A stretch of DNA of 53,386 nucleotides, from positions 1-53,386 of the forward strand of contig JANYHK010000055.1 in NCBI GenBank assembly GCA_025359105.1, given 5' to 3'. Shown here in pieces: positions 1 through 8,194 of this stretch (position 1 is its first letter; each line of letters begins with the position of its first letter). The notes under the pieces are model-generated. The model was not told where the DNA came from and searched no databases. It saw only the letters and a program-made list of their open reading frames with translations. The stretch comes from Myxococcales bacterium. Lineage in GTDB: Bacteria > Myxococcota_A > Polyangia > Polyangiales > Polyangiaceae. A program made the translations under genes and the position numbers.

Positions 1-116
1 GAACGCGCCAGCTCCGTCCCCGAAAGCCACATCGGCGTCTGCAGACCCTCGCGACGACCCATCGACATGGGCGCGAACCCTATCCATCCCGCGCCCCGAA
101 GTCGATCCCCCTCCGT

Positions 117-133
117 CCCGTTTTCTCAACGGG
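117..133 (-). terminator. Hairpin after the YkgJ gene
   Basis: A perfect 6-bp stem (CCCGTT / AACGGG) closes a 5-nt loop about 4 nt beyond the stop codon of the minus-strand gene that ends at 137. No clear T-tract follows, so termination is inferred from position and symmetry only. Confidence 0.4.
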
Positions 134-136
134 CTG

Positions 137-907
137 CTAGGGGTCCGTCGGGCCGAAGGCCTGGCGCCATCCCGACCGGCGCTCGCGGCCGATTCGCGTC
201 TCCGCCGCCTCGAAGATGGGCTCGCCGGCGAGCCACCGGGCGTCCGCGTCGGGAATGCGGAGCGCGACGTCGAGGCCGGTGACCAGCTCGTAAGGCCCTG
301 GATCCAGGCCGGCCGCGAAGACCGCGGAGAGGAGCCCCTTGCGGGCGTTGCGGCTGACGGTGAGCTGGAAGAGGTCGGTCGGCAGGTCCCAGTGCGTGAG
401 GGCGGCGTCGAACGCCTGCTCGCAGACGCCTGCGTCGCACGAGTTGTAGGCCCGGCAGGCGAGGGGCCGCGCCGCGTAGACGCCGCACTGCCGGGTCGCC
501 ACATCGAGCAGCGGGCACGCTCGCTTCGACTGGGCTCGCTCGGCTTGCGACAGGTCGCGGACGGCGGCCGCCGTCTCCCGGATCCCTTCCGTGCGTGCGG
601 CAAGCGCCGCTGGGGTGAGCGTGCTTCGCAGGTGGGCGGCGAGGGTCAGGAGCTCGGGCACGGATGCGAAGACCGAGAGGTGGCAGCAGAACGCGCACCC
701 CGGCGCGCACACCGGGAGGCATTTGGGATCGCGCGCCAGCGAGCTCACCAGCGCGGCCTTCGTCTGCTCTTCGTACGCGTAGACCGCGAAAACGGCCCGG
801 CGCAAGGCTTCCGGCGAGCGCGCCTGGTCGAGGTGGGAAGCGACGACGCCACGCGCCTGCTGCGTGACGATCGCCAGGTGCTGCTCGACCCGCTCCTCGG
901 GCGTCAT
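137..907 (-). CDS. YkgJ-family Cys-cluster protein
   Basis: This 256-residue protein belongs to the YkgJ-type family, which is annotated as a putative zinc- or iron-chelating domain of unknown function. The N-terminal half has a dense cysteine set (C63, C67, C71, C74, C75). The second half has the family pattern of CPLLD, then C-G-V-Y-x-A-R-P-L-A-C-R, then further cysteines (SCDAGVC). There is no signal peptide, so it should be cytosolic. The ATG at 907 lies 9 nt after the stop of the M29-like gene, with GAGG in the gap, so the two are probably co-transcribed. The metal and the reaction are not known from the sequence. The family call is firm and the function is open. Confidence 0.85.
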   Translation of the reverse strand: MTPEERVEQHLAIVTQQARGVVASHLDQARSPEALRRAVFAVYAYEEQTKAALVSSLARDPKCLPVCAPGCAFCCHLSVFASVPELLTLAAHLRSTLTPAALAARTEGIRETAAAVRDLSQAERAQSKRACPLLDVATRQCGVYAARPLACRAYNSCDAGVCEQAFDAALTHWDLPTDLFQLTVSRNARKGLLSAVFAAGLDPGPYELVTGLDVALRIPDADARWLAGEPIFEAAETRIGRERRSGWRQAFGPTDP

Positions 908-916
908 CGTGCCTCG

Positions 917-1927
917 CTACAGGTAGCGACCGCTACGCATGAGCGGCGCTCCGTCGAGCTCGACGTCGCTGCCCGTCGCCGTGAAGCCGATCCAGCGCTC
1001 GCACGTCCACGACGCGCCCGTTCGTTCGGGGAACGTCAGCCCGAGCGAGAGGTGGAAGCTCGGCAGCGTCTGGTCGACGAAGATCTCGCCGATCGGCTCG
1101 CGCAGGCTCTCGTTCGTGCCCAGGCTCACCAGCGCCACGCGGTCGAGGTTGGGGACGCCGCGCATCGCGACCTGGATGCGCCGCGCGAGCGTGGAGTCGC
1201 TCCCCTCGATGCGCTTCACGAAGCCGCCCTCGACGTGCAGGACGAGGGAGGTCTTCACCAGGCTGCCGGCGAACGAGCCCGTCGCGTCGCCGAGCGTCCC
1301 GTTCGCGACGTACACACCGGAAGCGTCGGCCGGGCACGTGACGATCTCTCCGCCCGGCAAGTTCTCCTTCGCGCCGGCGCGCACGAGACCCGAGTGGTTC
1401 AGCCATCTGTGGCGCTCGTGGAGGCGGACGGTGAGATCGGTCCCGGTGGCGCTCCGCACGCGCAGCACCGACGTCGGGCGCATACGCGACAGGACCGCCA
1501 GCGAGCGCGCTTCGACGAGCGCCGGATCTGCGGCGAGGCCCGCGACCATCGATTTCCGGCTGAGCCCGACCATGTGCGCGTGCCGCAGGCGCAGGCGCTC
1601 GGCTTCGGCGACGAGCTCCGCCCGCATGGTGTACTCGCCGCCGTGGAAGCTGCAGAGGAGCACGCTCGCTTGCGCACCCTGGAGCGCCTCGACGACCTCG
1701 GGTCGCGCGTGCACGTGGGGGCGAGCAGCGACGTCCTCGAGCACGACCTGCACCGCGGTCGCCCCGAGCGAGGTGGCTACCGTCACGAGTGCCTCGGCGA
1801 GCTCCGTGTGGGCCCGATCGCACAGCACGACGAGGCGCTCGCGCGCGGTGACGCCCAGCGATCCCTCGACCACCCGCCGCGCGGCGCTCCCGAGGTCGAA
1901 CGTCGGCGGAGCGCTCCCGGCGGGCAT
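917..1927 (-). CDS. M29 aminopeptidase-like protein (divergent)
   Basis: This 336-residue protein resembles the M29 (AmpS/AmpT, thermophilic metallo-aminopeptidase) family. It keeps the N-terminal Rossmann-like half, an NLPGGEI motif in the middle (about residues 190-196), a GTN turn and the FHLSLG strand that carries one expected metal-binding His. Near the C-terminus, where active members have a Ser-x-Ile-His-x-Asp type motif supplying two metal ligands, this protein reads ASWTCERWIGF. The dinuclear metal site therefore looks incomplete. It may be a pseudoenzyme or use a different chemistry. It is the first gene of a probable two-gene unit with the YkgJ-type protein. The ATG at 1927 is the only sensible start. 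Confidence 0.75.
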   Translation of the reverse strand: MPAGSAPPTFDLGSAARRVVEGSLGVTARERLVVLCDRAHTELAEALVTVATSLGATAVQVVLEDVAARPHVHARPEVVEALQGAQASVLLCSFHGGEYTMRAELVAEAERLRLRHAHMVGLSRKSMVAGLAADPALVEARSLAVLSRMRPTSVLRVRSATGTDLTVRLHERHRWLNHSGLVRAGAKENLPGGEIVTCPADASGVYVANGTLGDATGSFAGSLVKTSLVLHVEGGFVKRIEGSDSTLARRIQVAMRGVPNLDRVALVSLGTNESLREPIGEIFVDQTLPSFHLSLGLTFPERTGASWTCERWIGFTATGSDVELDGAPLMRSGRYL

Positions 1928-2019
1928 TCGGCGAGTCTAGTATGACGGGCCGTTCGCGTACGGCGAAACTGCGCGGGTCGTCGGTGACGGCGCTGCGCGG
2001 CCGTAGTAAACGCGGCCGC

Positions 2020-2586
2020 ATGGTTCGCAAAATTCTCATCGGCCTCGCGGTGGTCATCGCCTTGTTCGTCCTCGTGGTCGCGACCCGTCCGTCGGCGTTC
2101 CACATCGAGCGGAGCGCCGCGATCGCCGCACCCCCCGACGTCGTGTTCGCCCAGGTCGACGACTTGCACGCGTGGGCGGGGTGGTCGCCGTGGGAGAAGA
2201 TGGACCCCCAGATGAAGAAGCTCTTCGACGGCAAGCCGTCGGGAGTGGGCGCCATCTACGCGTGGGAGGGCAACGACAAGGTCGGCGAGGGCCGGATGAC
2301 CATCGAAAAGAGCGAGCCGCCCGGGCGCATCGTCATCAAGCTCGAGTTCCTGAAACCGTTCGAAGCGACGAACATCTGCACGTTCACCTTCGCCCCGACT
2401 CCCGCGGGGACGCAGATCACCTGGGCGATGGACGGCAACAACGGCTTCATGGCGAAGGGTGCCGCGCTCTTCATGAACATGGACGCGCTCGTCGGCGGGG
2501 ACTTCGAGCGCGGCCTCGCGGCGCTGAAGGCGGTGTCGGAGGCGGCGGCAAAAGCCAAGAGCGACGGCGCGAACGCGGCGAAGTAG
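2020..2586 (+). CDS. SRPBCC-family protein, membrane anchored
   Basis: This 188-residue protein starts at the ATG at 2020. An in-frame ATG at 1942 would add 26 basic residues that are not needed. Residues 3-20 (RKILIGLAVVIALFVLV) form a membrane anchor. The rest is a polyketide-cyclase/START-like SRPBCC fold: HIERSAAIAAPPDVVF opens the domain, the typical WxxWSPWEKMDP turn follows, and the C-terminal helix ends with GGDFERGLAALKAV. Members bind hydrophobic ligands, but the ligand cannot be read from sequence. The tail is rich in Ala and Lys. It stands alone and converges on the lipoprotein gene at 2613. Confidence 0.85.
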   Translation: MVRKILIGLAVVIALFVLVVATRPSAFHIERSAAIAAPPDVVFAQVDDLHAWAGWSPWEKMDPQMKKLFDGKPSGVGAIYAWEGNDKVGEGRMTIEKSEPPGRIVIKLEFLKPFEATNICTFTFAPTPAGTQITWAMDGNNGFMAKGAALFMNMDALVGGDFERGLAALKAVSEAAAKAKSDGANAAK

Positions 2587-2591
2587 CAGAA

Positions 2592-2616
2592 GTAGCGGGC
2601 TTCGGGGCAGCGCTAC
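2592..2616. terminator. Possible bidirectional hairpin between convergent genes
   Basis: GTAGCG at 2592-2597 pairs with CGCTAC at 2611-2616 across a 13-nt loop. It sits between the convergent genes ending at 2586 and 2613 and overlaps the TAG of the latter. There is no T-tract, so this is a weak call. Confidence 0.35.
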
Positions 2617-3641
2617 AGGGGGACGGGGCACTGGCCGCCGCAGGTCTTCATTCCGTTGCAGCTTCCCGCGCCCGGTATGCACGAGCCGCCGCCACACTCG
2701 CAGTCCTGCTTGCAGACCTGATCCACCTTCGTCGGATCGCCCGCGCACGAGGCCTCGCACCGCGTGTAGAGGGCGGATACCACGAGGTGATGAAGGCAGC
2801 ACTGTAGTCCGGCCGGGCAATCGGCGGTCTCGTCGCATGCGATCGACGTGTTCGCGATCTTCGCGGCGCACGTGTCGCCCGCGGGCTTGCAGCCCAGGTT
2901 GCAGCATTGCTGTGCCTGCGCGTCGCACGGCCCCGCGGTGGCGCAGTCGATCCCGGCGGTGAACGGACCGCACGCGCCGCCGTCGCCTCCACCCTCCGCG
3001 TTTGCGTCGGTGCGCGGCTGCGCGTCGCGCGGGCCCCTCCCGTCCGTTGGAGCGTCGGTGCTCGCGTCGGGGCCGAGGTGCCCTGGGTCGCCGGGCGCGC
3101 GCAGGTTCGAGCACGCGGCGTCGGCGCAGAGCGCCGGTGCGCAGCTGCCTCCCGCGATGCACGTCTGCTCGGGTGGGCAAGTCACACCCGCGCACTCTTG
3201 CCGCAGCTCCACGGGAAGCTCGAGGGACGTATGGGGGACGAAGCGCAGGCGCCGCCGCGCCACGACGCACCCGGCGAGGCTCGCTCCCGGTACGCGCGCC
3301 CCGCACGCTTCCTTGCCCAGGCCCGCGACGATCTCGAGCGCGACCTGCGCGCTCCGATCGCCGCTCGGAACGAGGACCAGGTCTCCGATGCCGCCCGGCG
3401 ATGCAGGGGTGCACGTATCCGTCGTGGTCCCGGGGGCGTCGCTGAGCGACGCGAGATCGGGCCCCACGGTGATCGTGGTGGTCCCGGGGCCCTTCGCGCC
3501 GGGGACCGGCGGGCACGTACGGAGATCGCTGGACAGGACCAGGCGGATCTCGGTCGGCTCGCGGCAGCTCGCCACCAGCGCGGCCGCACCTGCGCACGCG
3601 CACGCGCAGGTGACGCGGAGGATGCCTCGCCAGCGTCGCAT
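2613..3641 (-). CDS. Cys-rich lipoprotein of unknown function
   Basis: This 342-residue exported protein has a lipobox ending at C26 (ALVASC). The N-terminal domain (about 30-150) begins with the REPTEIRLVLSSD strand common in myxobacterial surface lipoproteins. It is followed by a cysteine cluster (GVTCPPEQTCIAGGSC), an Asp/Ala/Arg-rich linker at about 190-225, and a C-terminal Cys-rich module of about 120 residues with paired cysteines such as QQCCNLGC and LQCCLHH. The many cysteines suggest disulfide knots outside the cytoplasm. Its ATG lies 4 nt after the selO stop, so it is probably the last gene of the five-gene run beginning at 9144. I do not recognise a function. Confidence 0.8.
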   Translation of the reverse strand: MRRWRGILRVTCACACAGAAALVASCREPTEIRLVLSSDLRTCPPVPGAKGPGTTTITVGPDLASLSDAPGTTTDTCTPASPGGIGDLVLVPSGDRSAQVALEIVAGLGKEACGARVPGASLAGCVVARRRLRFVPHTSLELPVELRQECAGVTCPPEQTCIAGGSCAPALCADAACSNLRAPGDPGHLGPDASTDAPTDGRGPRDAQPRTDANAEGGGDGGACGPFTAGIDCATAGPCDAQAQQCCNLGCKPAGDTCAAKIANTSIACDETADCPAGLQCCLHHLVVSALYTRCEASCAGDPTKVDQVCKQDCECGGGSCIPGAGSCNGMKTCGGQCPVPL

Positions 3642-3645
3642 CCCC

Positions 3646-5049
3646 TCAGGGTACCCTGGGCGAGAGGGCCTCGGTCATCGCTCGGATCGCGAGGAGCTTG
3701 TCCTCGAACGGTCCCCAGTCGTCGCGCGCGGCGATCGCGCTCCAGATCGACTCGATCTCGTCGATGAGCATCGTGCACGGGCCCGCGCCGTCGAAATACG
3801 GGGGAAGTGTCGCGCGCGCCGGCGTGTAGAGCTCGACGAGGCGCACGAAGGCCTCCCAGTGAGGGCCGCGGTACGCCGGGTCTTCGCGCAGTCGCGTGAG
3901 GCGCGCGGCGCCGCCGTGCGCGTCGAAGAAGAAGCGCTCGAACGGCGTCGTTTTTTCGGCGAGGAACGCGAACGCGGCGGCGGCGAGGGCGTCGTCGGTA
4001 TCCCGGTCGGGCACGAGGCCCAGGCGCCTCACGACGCGCGCGCTCGTCTCTCGGGCGAGCGTCTCCTCGTAGAGCGCGCCGGCCGCGCCGAGCGCGAGAT
4101 CGGGGGCGATCGGCCGAAGCGCTCCGCCGAAGCGCAGCACGTTGCGGAAGATGGCGCGTGGCTGCTCGCCGTACGCGTAGAGCCCGCCGTGGTCGAAATA
4201 CGCAGCCGTGAACGCGGGATCATAGGAAGGCAGAAATCGGTAGGGGCCGTAGTCGAAGCTCTCGCCCGTGACGTTCATGTTGTCGGAGTTGAGGACGCCG
4301 TGCACGAAGCCGGCGACCATGTAGCTCGCCGCCAGAGTCGCGCTCCTCTGGACGACCTCGCGGAAGAGCGCCGCCGCGGGCTCCTTTGCCCCCACGAGGT
4401 GCGGAAAATACTGGGCGATCACGTAATCGACCAGGCGCGTCAGGCGCGGCGCGTCGGCCGCGAACGCCAGGCGCTGGAACGTCCCGAAGCGGACGTGGGA
4501 GTGCGACAGACGGACGAGCACCGACGAGCGCGTGGGAGACGGCTCGTCGCCGCGGTGCAGCTTCTCGCCCGTCTCGAACAGGCTGAACGACACGCTGGTC
4601 GCGACGCCGAGGGCTTCGAGCATCGCCGTCGCCAGGACCTCGCGGACGCCGCCCTTGAGCGTGAGCCGCCCGTCGCCTCCGCGCGACCACGGCGTGGTGC
4701 CGCTGCCTTTGGTGCCGAGATCGAGCAGGCGTCCGGCGTCGTCCTCGAGCTGCGCGAAGAGGAACCCGCGTCCGTCGCCGAGGTCCCGGTTGTACACGTC
4801 GAACTGGTGGCCGTGGTAGCGAAGCGCCAGCGGCTTGGTGAGGTTGCCGGGTAGCGGCTCGAAGTGCGCGAAGTGCGCCTCCCACTCGGCGGCGTCGAGC
4901 GACGCCAGCCCCACGCGCGCGGCCCAGCGCAGGTCGCGGTAGCGGAGGATGCGCGCGGGGAAGCGCGCGGGGGTGACCTCGTCGTAGAAGCCGTCGCCGA
5001 GCGCGGTGATGCGCGGCGCGGGCCGGTAAGCGGAGGAGTCGGTCGGCAT
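3646..5049 (-). CDS. selO: SelO/YdiU protein adenylyltransferase
   Basis: This 467-residue protein matches SelO (UPF0061), a pseudokinase-fold enzyme that transfers AMP from ATP to Ser/Thr/Tyr of target proteins and is linked to redox stress. Visible family blocks are LRYHGHQFDVYNRDLGDGR, GTKGSGTTPWSRGGDGR with the nearby KGGVREVL stretch, and HGVLNSDNMNVTGESFDYGP, which carries the catalytic-loop Asn/Asp and the DYGP metal site. The length is slightly under the usual 480-520, and no C-terminal CxxC/U redox tail is seen. I chose the ATG at 5049 because family homology starts there; the open frame runs much further upstream without homology. It starts 17 nt after the DUF1552 gene and so is probably in the same transcript. 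Confidence 0.95.
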   Translation of the reverse strand: MPTDSSAYRPAPRITALGDGFYDEVTPARFPARILRYRDLRWAARVGLASLDAAEWEAHFAHFEPLPGNLTKPLALRYHGHQFDVYNRDLGDGRGFLFAQLEDDAGRLLDLGTKGSGTTPWSRGGDGRLTLKGGVREVLATAMLEALGVATSVSFSLFETGEKLHRGDEPSPTRSSVLVRLSHSHVRFGTFQRLAFAADAPRLTRLVDYVIAQYFPHLVGAKEPAAALFREVVQRSATLAASYMVAGFVHGVLNSDNMNVTGESFDYGPYRFLPSYDPAFTAAYFDHGGLYAYGEQPRAIFRNVLRFGGALRPIAPDLALGAAGALYEETLARETSARVVRRLGLVPDRDTDDALAAAAFAFLAEKTTPFERFFFDAHGGAARLTRLREDPAYRGPHWEAFVRLVELYTPARATLPPYFDGAGPCTMLIDEIESIWSAIAARDDWGPFEDKLLAIRAMTEALSPRVP

Positions 5050-5066
5050 CTCTTGGGGGGCGAAGC

Positions 5067-6503
5067 TTACGCGCGCCGCAGGAGCTCCGTGAGCGGACCC
5101 CGAAACGACAGCGGCGTTCCGTCGGCGGCGACGGCGTCGGTCATGCCGAACGTCGTGTCCGGCTGCCCCATGGCCTGCATCAGGCTCACGAGGAGCCGGT
5201 TGTGCGCCGGGCCGGTGCGCGGCTTGTTCGCGAGCGGATTGGGCTGATTTCTCGGGTAGCGCACGTAACGTCCGGTGTCGAAGAAGCCGTTGCACCCGCC
5301 CGCGAGCAGCACGTGGGCGTCGTTGTGCTCGTGGGTTCCCGTCGCGAGCTCGGTCAGCCACACGACGACGGTGTGATCTAGCAGGGTGCCGTCGCCCTCG
5401 ACGACGGAGTCGAGCTGCTGCAGGAGGTACGCGACGTGGCTGGCGTGCCACACGTCGAGATCGATCATCGCCTTCTCGGCCGTGGGGGTGAAGGTCTGCC
5501 CGCACGACGTAGCGCCCGCGATCGAGGCGTGGGCATAGCCGTGGAACGTCGCGTCGGCGGGGTAACCGAGCTCGGGGCACTGCGGCACCGGCGCCTGGAA
5601 CGCGACCACGCGCGTCAGATCGCACGCGAACGCCAGGCGCACGAGGCGCATGAACTGCCGCACGGTGTGGCCGGAGCCGTCGAACGTGAGCTCGCATTTG
5701 GGAACGGCGCCGAGCGATCCGAGGCTCACCTCGAGCTCGCGGACGAGCGCGCGGTGGTCCTCGAGCTTCTGGCGCCCCTCGGCGCCGAGCTGTGGCGCGA
5801 GCAGCTCATACTCGCGCGCGGCGGTGTCGAGCACCGAGCCGCGCATCCCGCGGAGGAGCTCGGCGCGGCTCGTCGGCGCGGCCTTCGGCGGCGTGTAGCC
5901 GAGCAGATCGGCGAACGCGGTCCGGGGGTCCTGGACCATCGGCGTCGCCTTGCCCGCGCCGAGGTACGAGAACGGCGAGACGACCGAGTTCGGGATGTAG
6001 TCGGAGCCGTAGACGCGCGAGTCGAAGCGCCCGGGCGCGGCCAGGCGGACGGCGAGCTCCTGGTCGATCGTGCGCGCGCCGCCGGTGCAATAGGTTCCCT
6101 GGCGCTGCAGCGCGCGGTCACCGGTGAGCACGTCGGCGACGCCGATCTGGTGGTTGTTGAGATCACCGCCGGTGCGCATGACTGCAGCGATGTCCGCGAG
6201 CGCCGAGGTGTGGGAGAGGCCCTCGATGGCGAGGAGGCGATCGCGGAACGGATGAAGCGGGCGCAGCGTGGGGGAAAATTCCTCGGGCGCGAGGCCGACG
6301 AGCGCGCGCTCGGCGACGCGGTCGCTAGGGCCGCCCGGCACGTCCATCGTCCACGTCCTCGGCAGGTGCCCGTGCGGCTGCACATAGAGGACGACGCGTG
6401 GAGGCGCGCGGGTGCCGCCCGCGCGCGCGATTGAGCCCTTGAGGAGCGTCGACGCCGCGCCGACGCCGAGGGCCTGGAGGAGCTGACGGCGGCGAAGGCT
6501 CAC
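5067..6503 (-). CDS. DUF1552 protein, Tat-exported
   Basis: This 478-residue protein begins at a GTG (6503) whose GTGA overlaps the stop of the upstream DUF1592 gene, a sign of translational coupling. Residues 4-10 (RRRQLLQ) followed by ALGVGAAST form a twin-arginine signal, so the protein is folded before export. The body matches DUF1552: PRVVLYVQPHGHLP near the start, GLSHTSA, the NNHQIGVADVLTG block and, near the C-terminus, HVLLAGGCNGFFDTGRYVRYP. DUF1552 proteins belong to the alkaline-phosphatase/sulfatase-like superfamily near DUF1501 and almost always sit beside DUF1588/1592 proteins. The biochemical role is unknown. Confidence 0.92.
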   Translation of the reverse strand: MSLRRRQLLQALGVGAASTLLKGSIARAGGTRAPPRVVLYVQPHGHLPRTWTMDVPGGPSDRVAERALVGLAPEEFSPTLRPLHPFRDRLLAIEGLSHTSALADIAAVMRTGGDLNNHQIGVADVLTGDRALQRQGTYCTGGARTIDQELAVRLAAPGRFDSRVYGSDYIPNSVVSPFSYLGAGKATPMVQDPRTAFADLLGYTPPKAAPTSRAELLRGMRGSVLDTAAREYELLAPQLGAEGRQKLEDHRALVRELEVSLGSLGAVPKCELTFDGSGHTVRQFMRLVRLAFACDLTRVVAFQAPVPQCPELGYPADATFHGYAHASIAGATSCGQTFTPTAEKAMIDLDVWHASHVAYLLQQLDSVVEGDGTLLDHTVVVWLTELATGTHEHNDAHVLLAGGCNGFFDTGRYVRYPRNQPNPLANKPRTGPAHNRLLVSLMQAMGQPDTTFGMTDAVAADGTPLSFRGPLTELLRRA

Positions 6504-8194
6504 GGTGCCTCCCCGCGCTGCATGCGGAAGGTCGATGACGTCGTGACGGCGAGGAGGAGCGCGCGCAGGTCCCCGCCGCTCTCGGTGAAGCGCTTCGCGA
6601 GCGCGTCGACGGCGGACTGCTCGGCGTCGACCGGCGCGCGCCCGAGGGCGAAGCGCACGAGGCGCTCGGTCGCGCAGTGGTGCACGACGGCGCTCCCTGC
6701 GAGGGCGAGGGAGAGCTCCACGCCTCCGTCGAACGCGCCGTCGACGTCGGTGCCGTGAATCGTGCCCCGCGCGTCGATGGGCAGACCGCTCTCCGTCGTG
6801 TGGAAATGGCCGGCGGCGTCGTACTTCTCGAGCCCGAAGCCGAAGCCATTGAGCCCGGTGTGGCAGCTCTGGCAGGCGGCAGGCCGGGTCCGGTCCTCGA
6901 ACAGCGCGCGGTTGGTCTTGGGGCCGTCGTTCGGCGCGGCCGCGGGCTGCGAGAGATCGACGCCGGGCGGCGGCGACACCGGCAGCTGGCACAGGAGGCG
7001 GAGCTGGATGCCGTTGCCACGGACCGGCGGCGACGTCGCGCCGCGGTGCGAGAAGCCAGCGAGGAACGCCGCGCGCGTGAAGAGCCCGGCGCGCTCGCCC
7101 GCCGGGAGCGTCGTCTCCGTCCACGCGTTCGCGTCGGCCGGCGCGGGGAGTCCGTAGACGCGCGCCATGTCCCCGTTGACCCAGGCGCGCCGGCTCGTGA
7201 ACAGATCCCGGAAGCTGCCGCCCTGGAAGAGCACGTTCTCCACGAAGAGCTGCGACTCCTTCGCGGCGGATCCCGGCGTCGAGGCCGTCCACGCCGGGTC
7301 CACCTCGGTCGTCCGCTGCGTGTGCTCGTCGAGGAGGATGCGATCGAGCCCCAGCCATTGCCGGTGAAAACCCCACAGCGTGCGTCGCGCGCGCGGGTCG
7401 CGGAGCATGCGTTCGGCCTGCGCGCGGAGCTCGGCGTCCGTCTGGAGGTGGCCGAGCTCCGCCGCGTCGAGGAGCGTGTCGTCGGGCGTGCTCTCCCACA
7501 AGAAGAAGGAGAGCCGGCTCGCGAGCGCGAAGGGCGGCACGGGGACGATCGCGCGCGCCGCCGCGTCGTGAGGCAGCGGCTCCGCGCGGTAGAGGAACTG
7601 TGGCGATTGAAGCATCGCGCTCAACGTGAGCTGAACGGCGCCGGAGAAATCGATCGCGCTCCGCCAGGCGAGGAAGCGCGTCGAGAAGCGCTCCTTCTCG
7701 GCCCCGGTGAGCGGGCGCCGAAAGACGCGACGGCCGGTGCGTGTGAGGAAGGCCTCTGCGCACTGCGCGGCGAGCTCGTCGGTCGCCCAGTCGGCGCAAC
7801 CTACGAGCGCGCCCACGTCGACGAGGCGCGCGGTGACCGCCTCCGCGTACTGGTTGGCGATCGCCTCGTACCGCGCCACGCGCACGTCGGACGCCTGCTG
7901 CGCCTCCGCGGCGTTCTCGAAGCCGGCGACCGGGACGTCACCGGGGAGCGGCGGCAACACGAGGTCCGGCGCGGGGAAGAGATCGCGGAGCGCGTTGAGG
8001 TACTCGACGTTGCTCAGACGCCGGAGCGGCGCGGGGCCGACGGCGGGTGGCGGATCAGCGGAGGCCGCTGTGGGCGCCTGGCCGGCGTCGGCGGAGTAAC
8101 ACCCCGCATACGCCACGCAAGCGAGGCCGAGCAGCGCTGCGGCCGCCGCGGGGCTCCGCGTCAGTGACACGCCGCCGGGTCTCGCTGCATGCAC
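6500..8194 (-). CDS. DUF1592/DUF1588/DUF1585 lipoprotein with c-heme motif
   Basis: This 564-residue secreted protein has a lipobox ending at C32 (AYAGC). The domain order fits the DUF1592 group: a LRRLSNVEYLNALRDLF block (DUF1587-like), FLTRTGRRVFRRPLT (DUF1595), LASRLSFFLWESTPDD (DUF1592), HRGATSPPVRGNGI (DUF1588) and the C-terminal LVRFALGRAP / LLLAVTTSSTFRMQ (DUF1585). A CQSCH heme-c attachment motif near residues 437-441 is followed by GLNGFGFGLEKYD. The ATG at 8194 overlaps the upstream lipoprotein by 34 nt and has GGGGA ahead of it. A GTG at 8170 is an alternative start with a 10-nt overlap. It is coupled to the DUF1552 gene. The reaction is unknown. Confidence 0.92.
   Translation of the reverse strand: MHAARPGGVSLTRSPAAAAALLGLACVAYAGCYSADAGQAPTAASADPPPAVGPAPLRRLSNVEYLNALRDLFPAPDLVLPPLPGDVPVAGFENAAEAQQASDVRVARYEAIANQYAEAVTARLVDVGALVGCADWATDELAAQCAEAFLTRTGRRVFRRPLTGAEKERFSTRFLAWRSAIDFSGAVQLTLSAMLQSPQFLYRAEPLPHDAAARAIVPVPPFALASRLSFFLWESTPDDTLLDAAELGHLQTDAELRAQAERMLRDPRARRTLWGFHRQWLGLDRILLDEHTQRTTEVDPAWTASTPGSAAKESQLFVENVLFQGGSFRDLFTSRRAWVNGDMARVYGLPAPADANAWTETTLPAGERAGLFTRAAFLAGFSHRGATSPPVRGNGIQLRLLCQLPVSPPPGVDLSQPAAAPNDGPKTNRALFEDRTRPAACQSCHTGLNGFGFGLEKYDAAGHFHTTESGLPIDARGTIHGTDVDGAFDGGVELSLALAGSAVVHHCATERLVRFALGRAPVDAEQSAVDALAKRFTESGGDLRALLLAVTTSSTFRMQRGEAP

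Noticed and set aside
6504-7799. Upstream extension of the DUF1552 reading frame
   Set aside because: Residues before the Tat signal are Arg-rich antisense-like sequence and overlap the DUF1592 gene in another frame. The GTG at 6503 with a GTGA overlap explains the true start.
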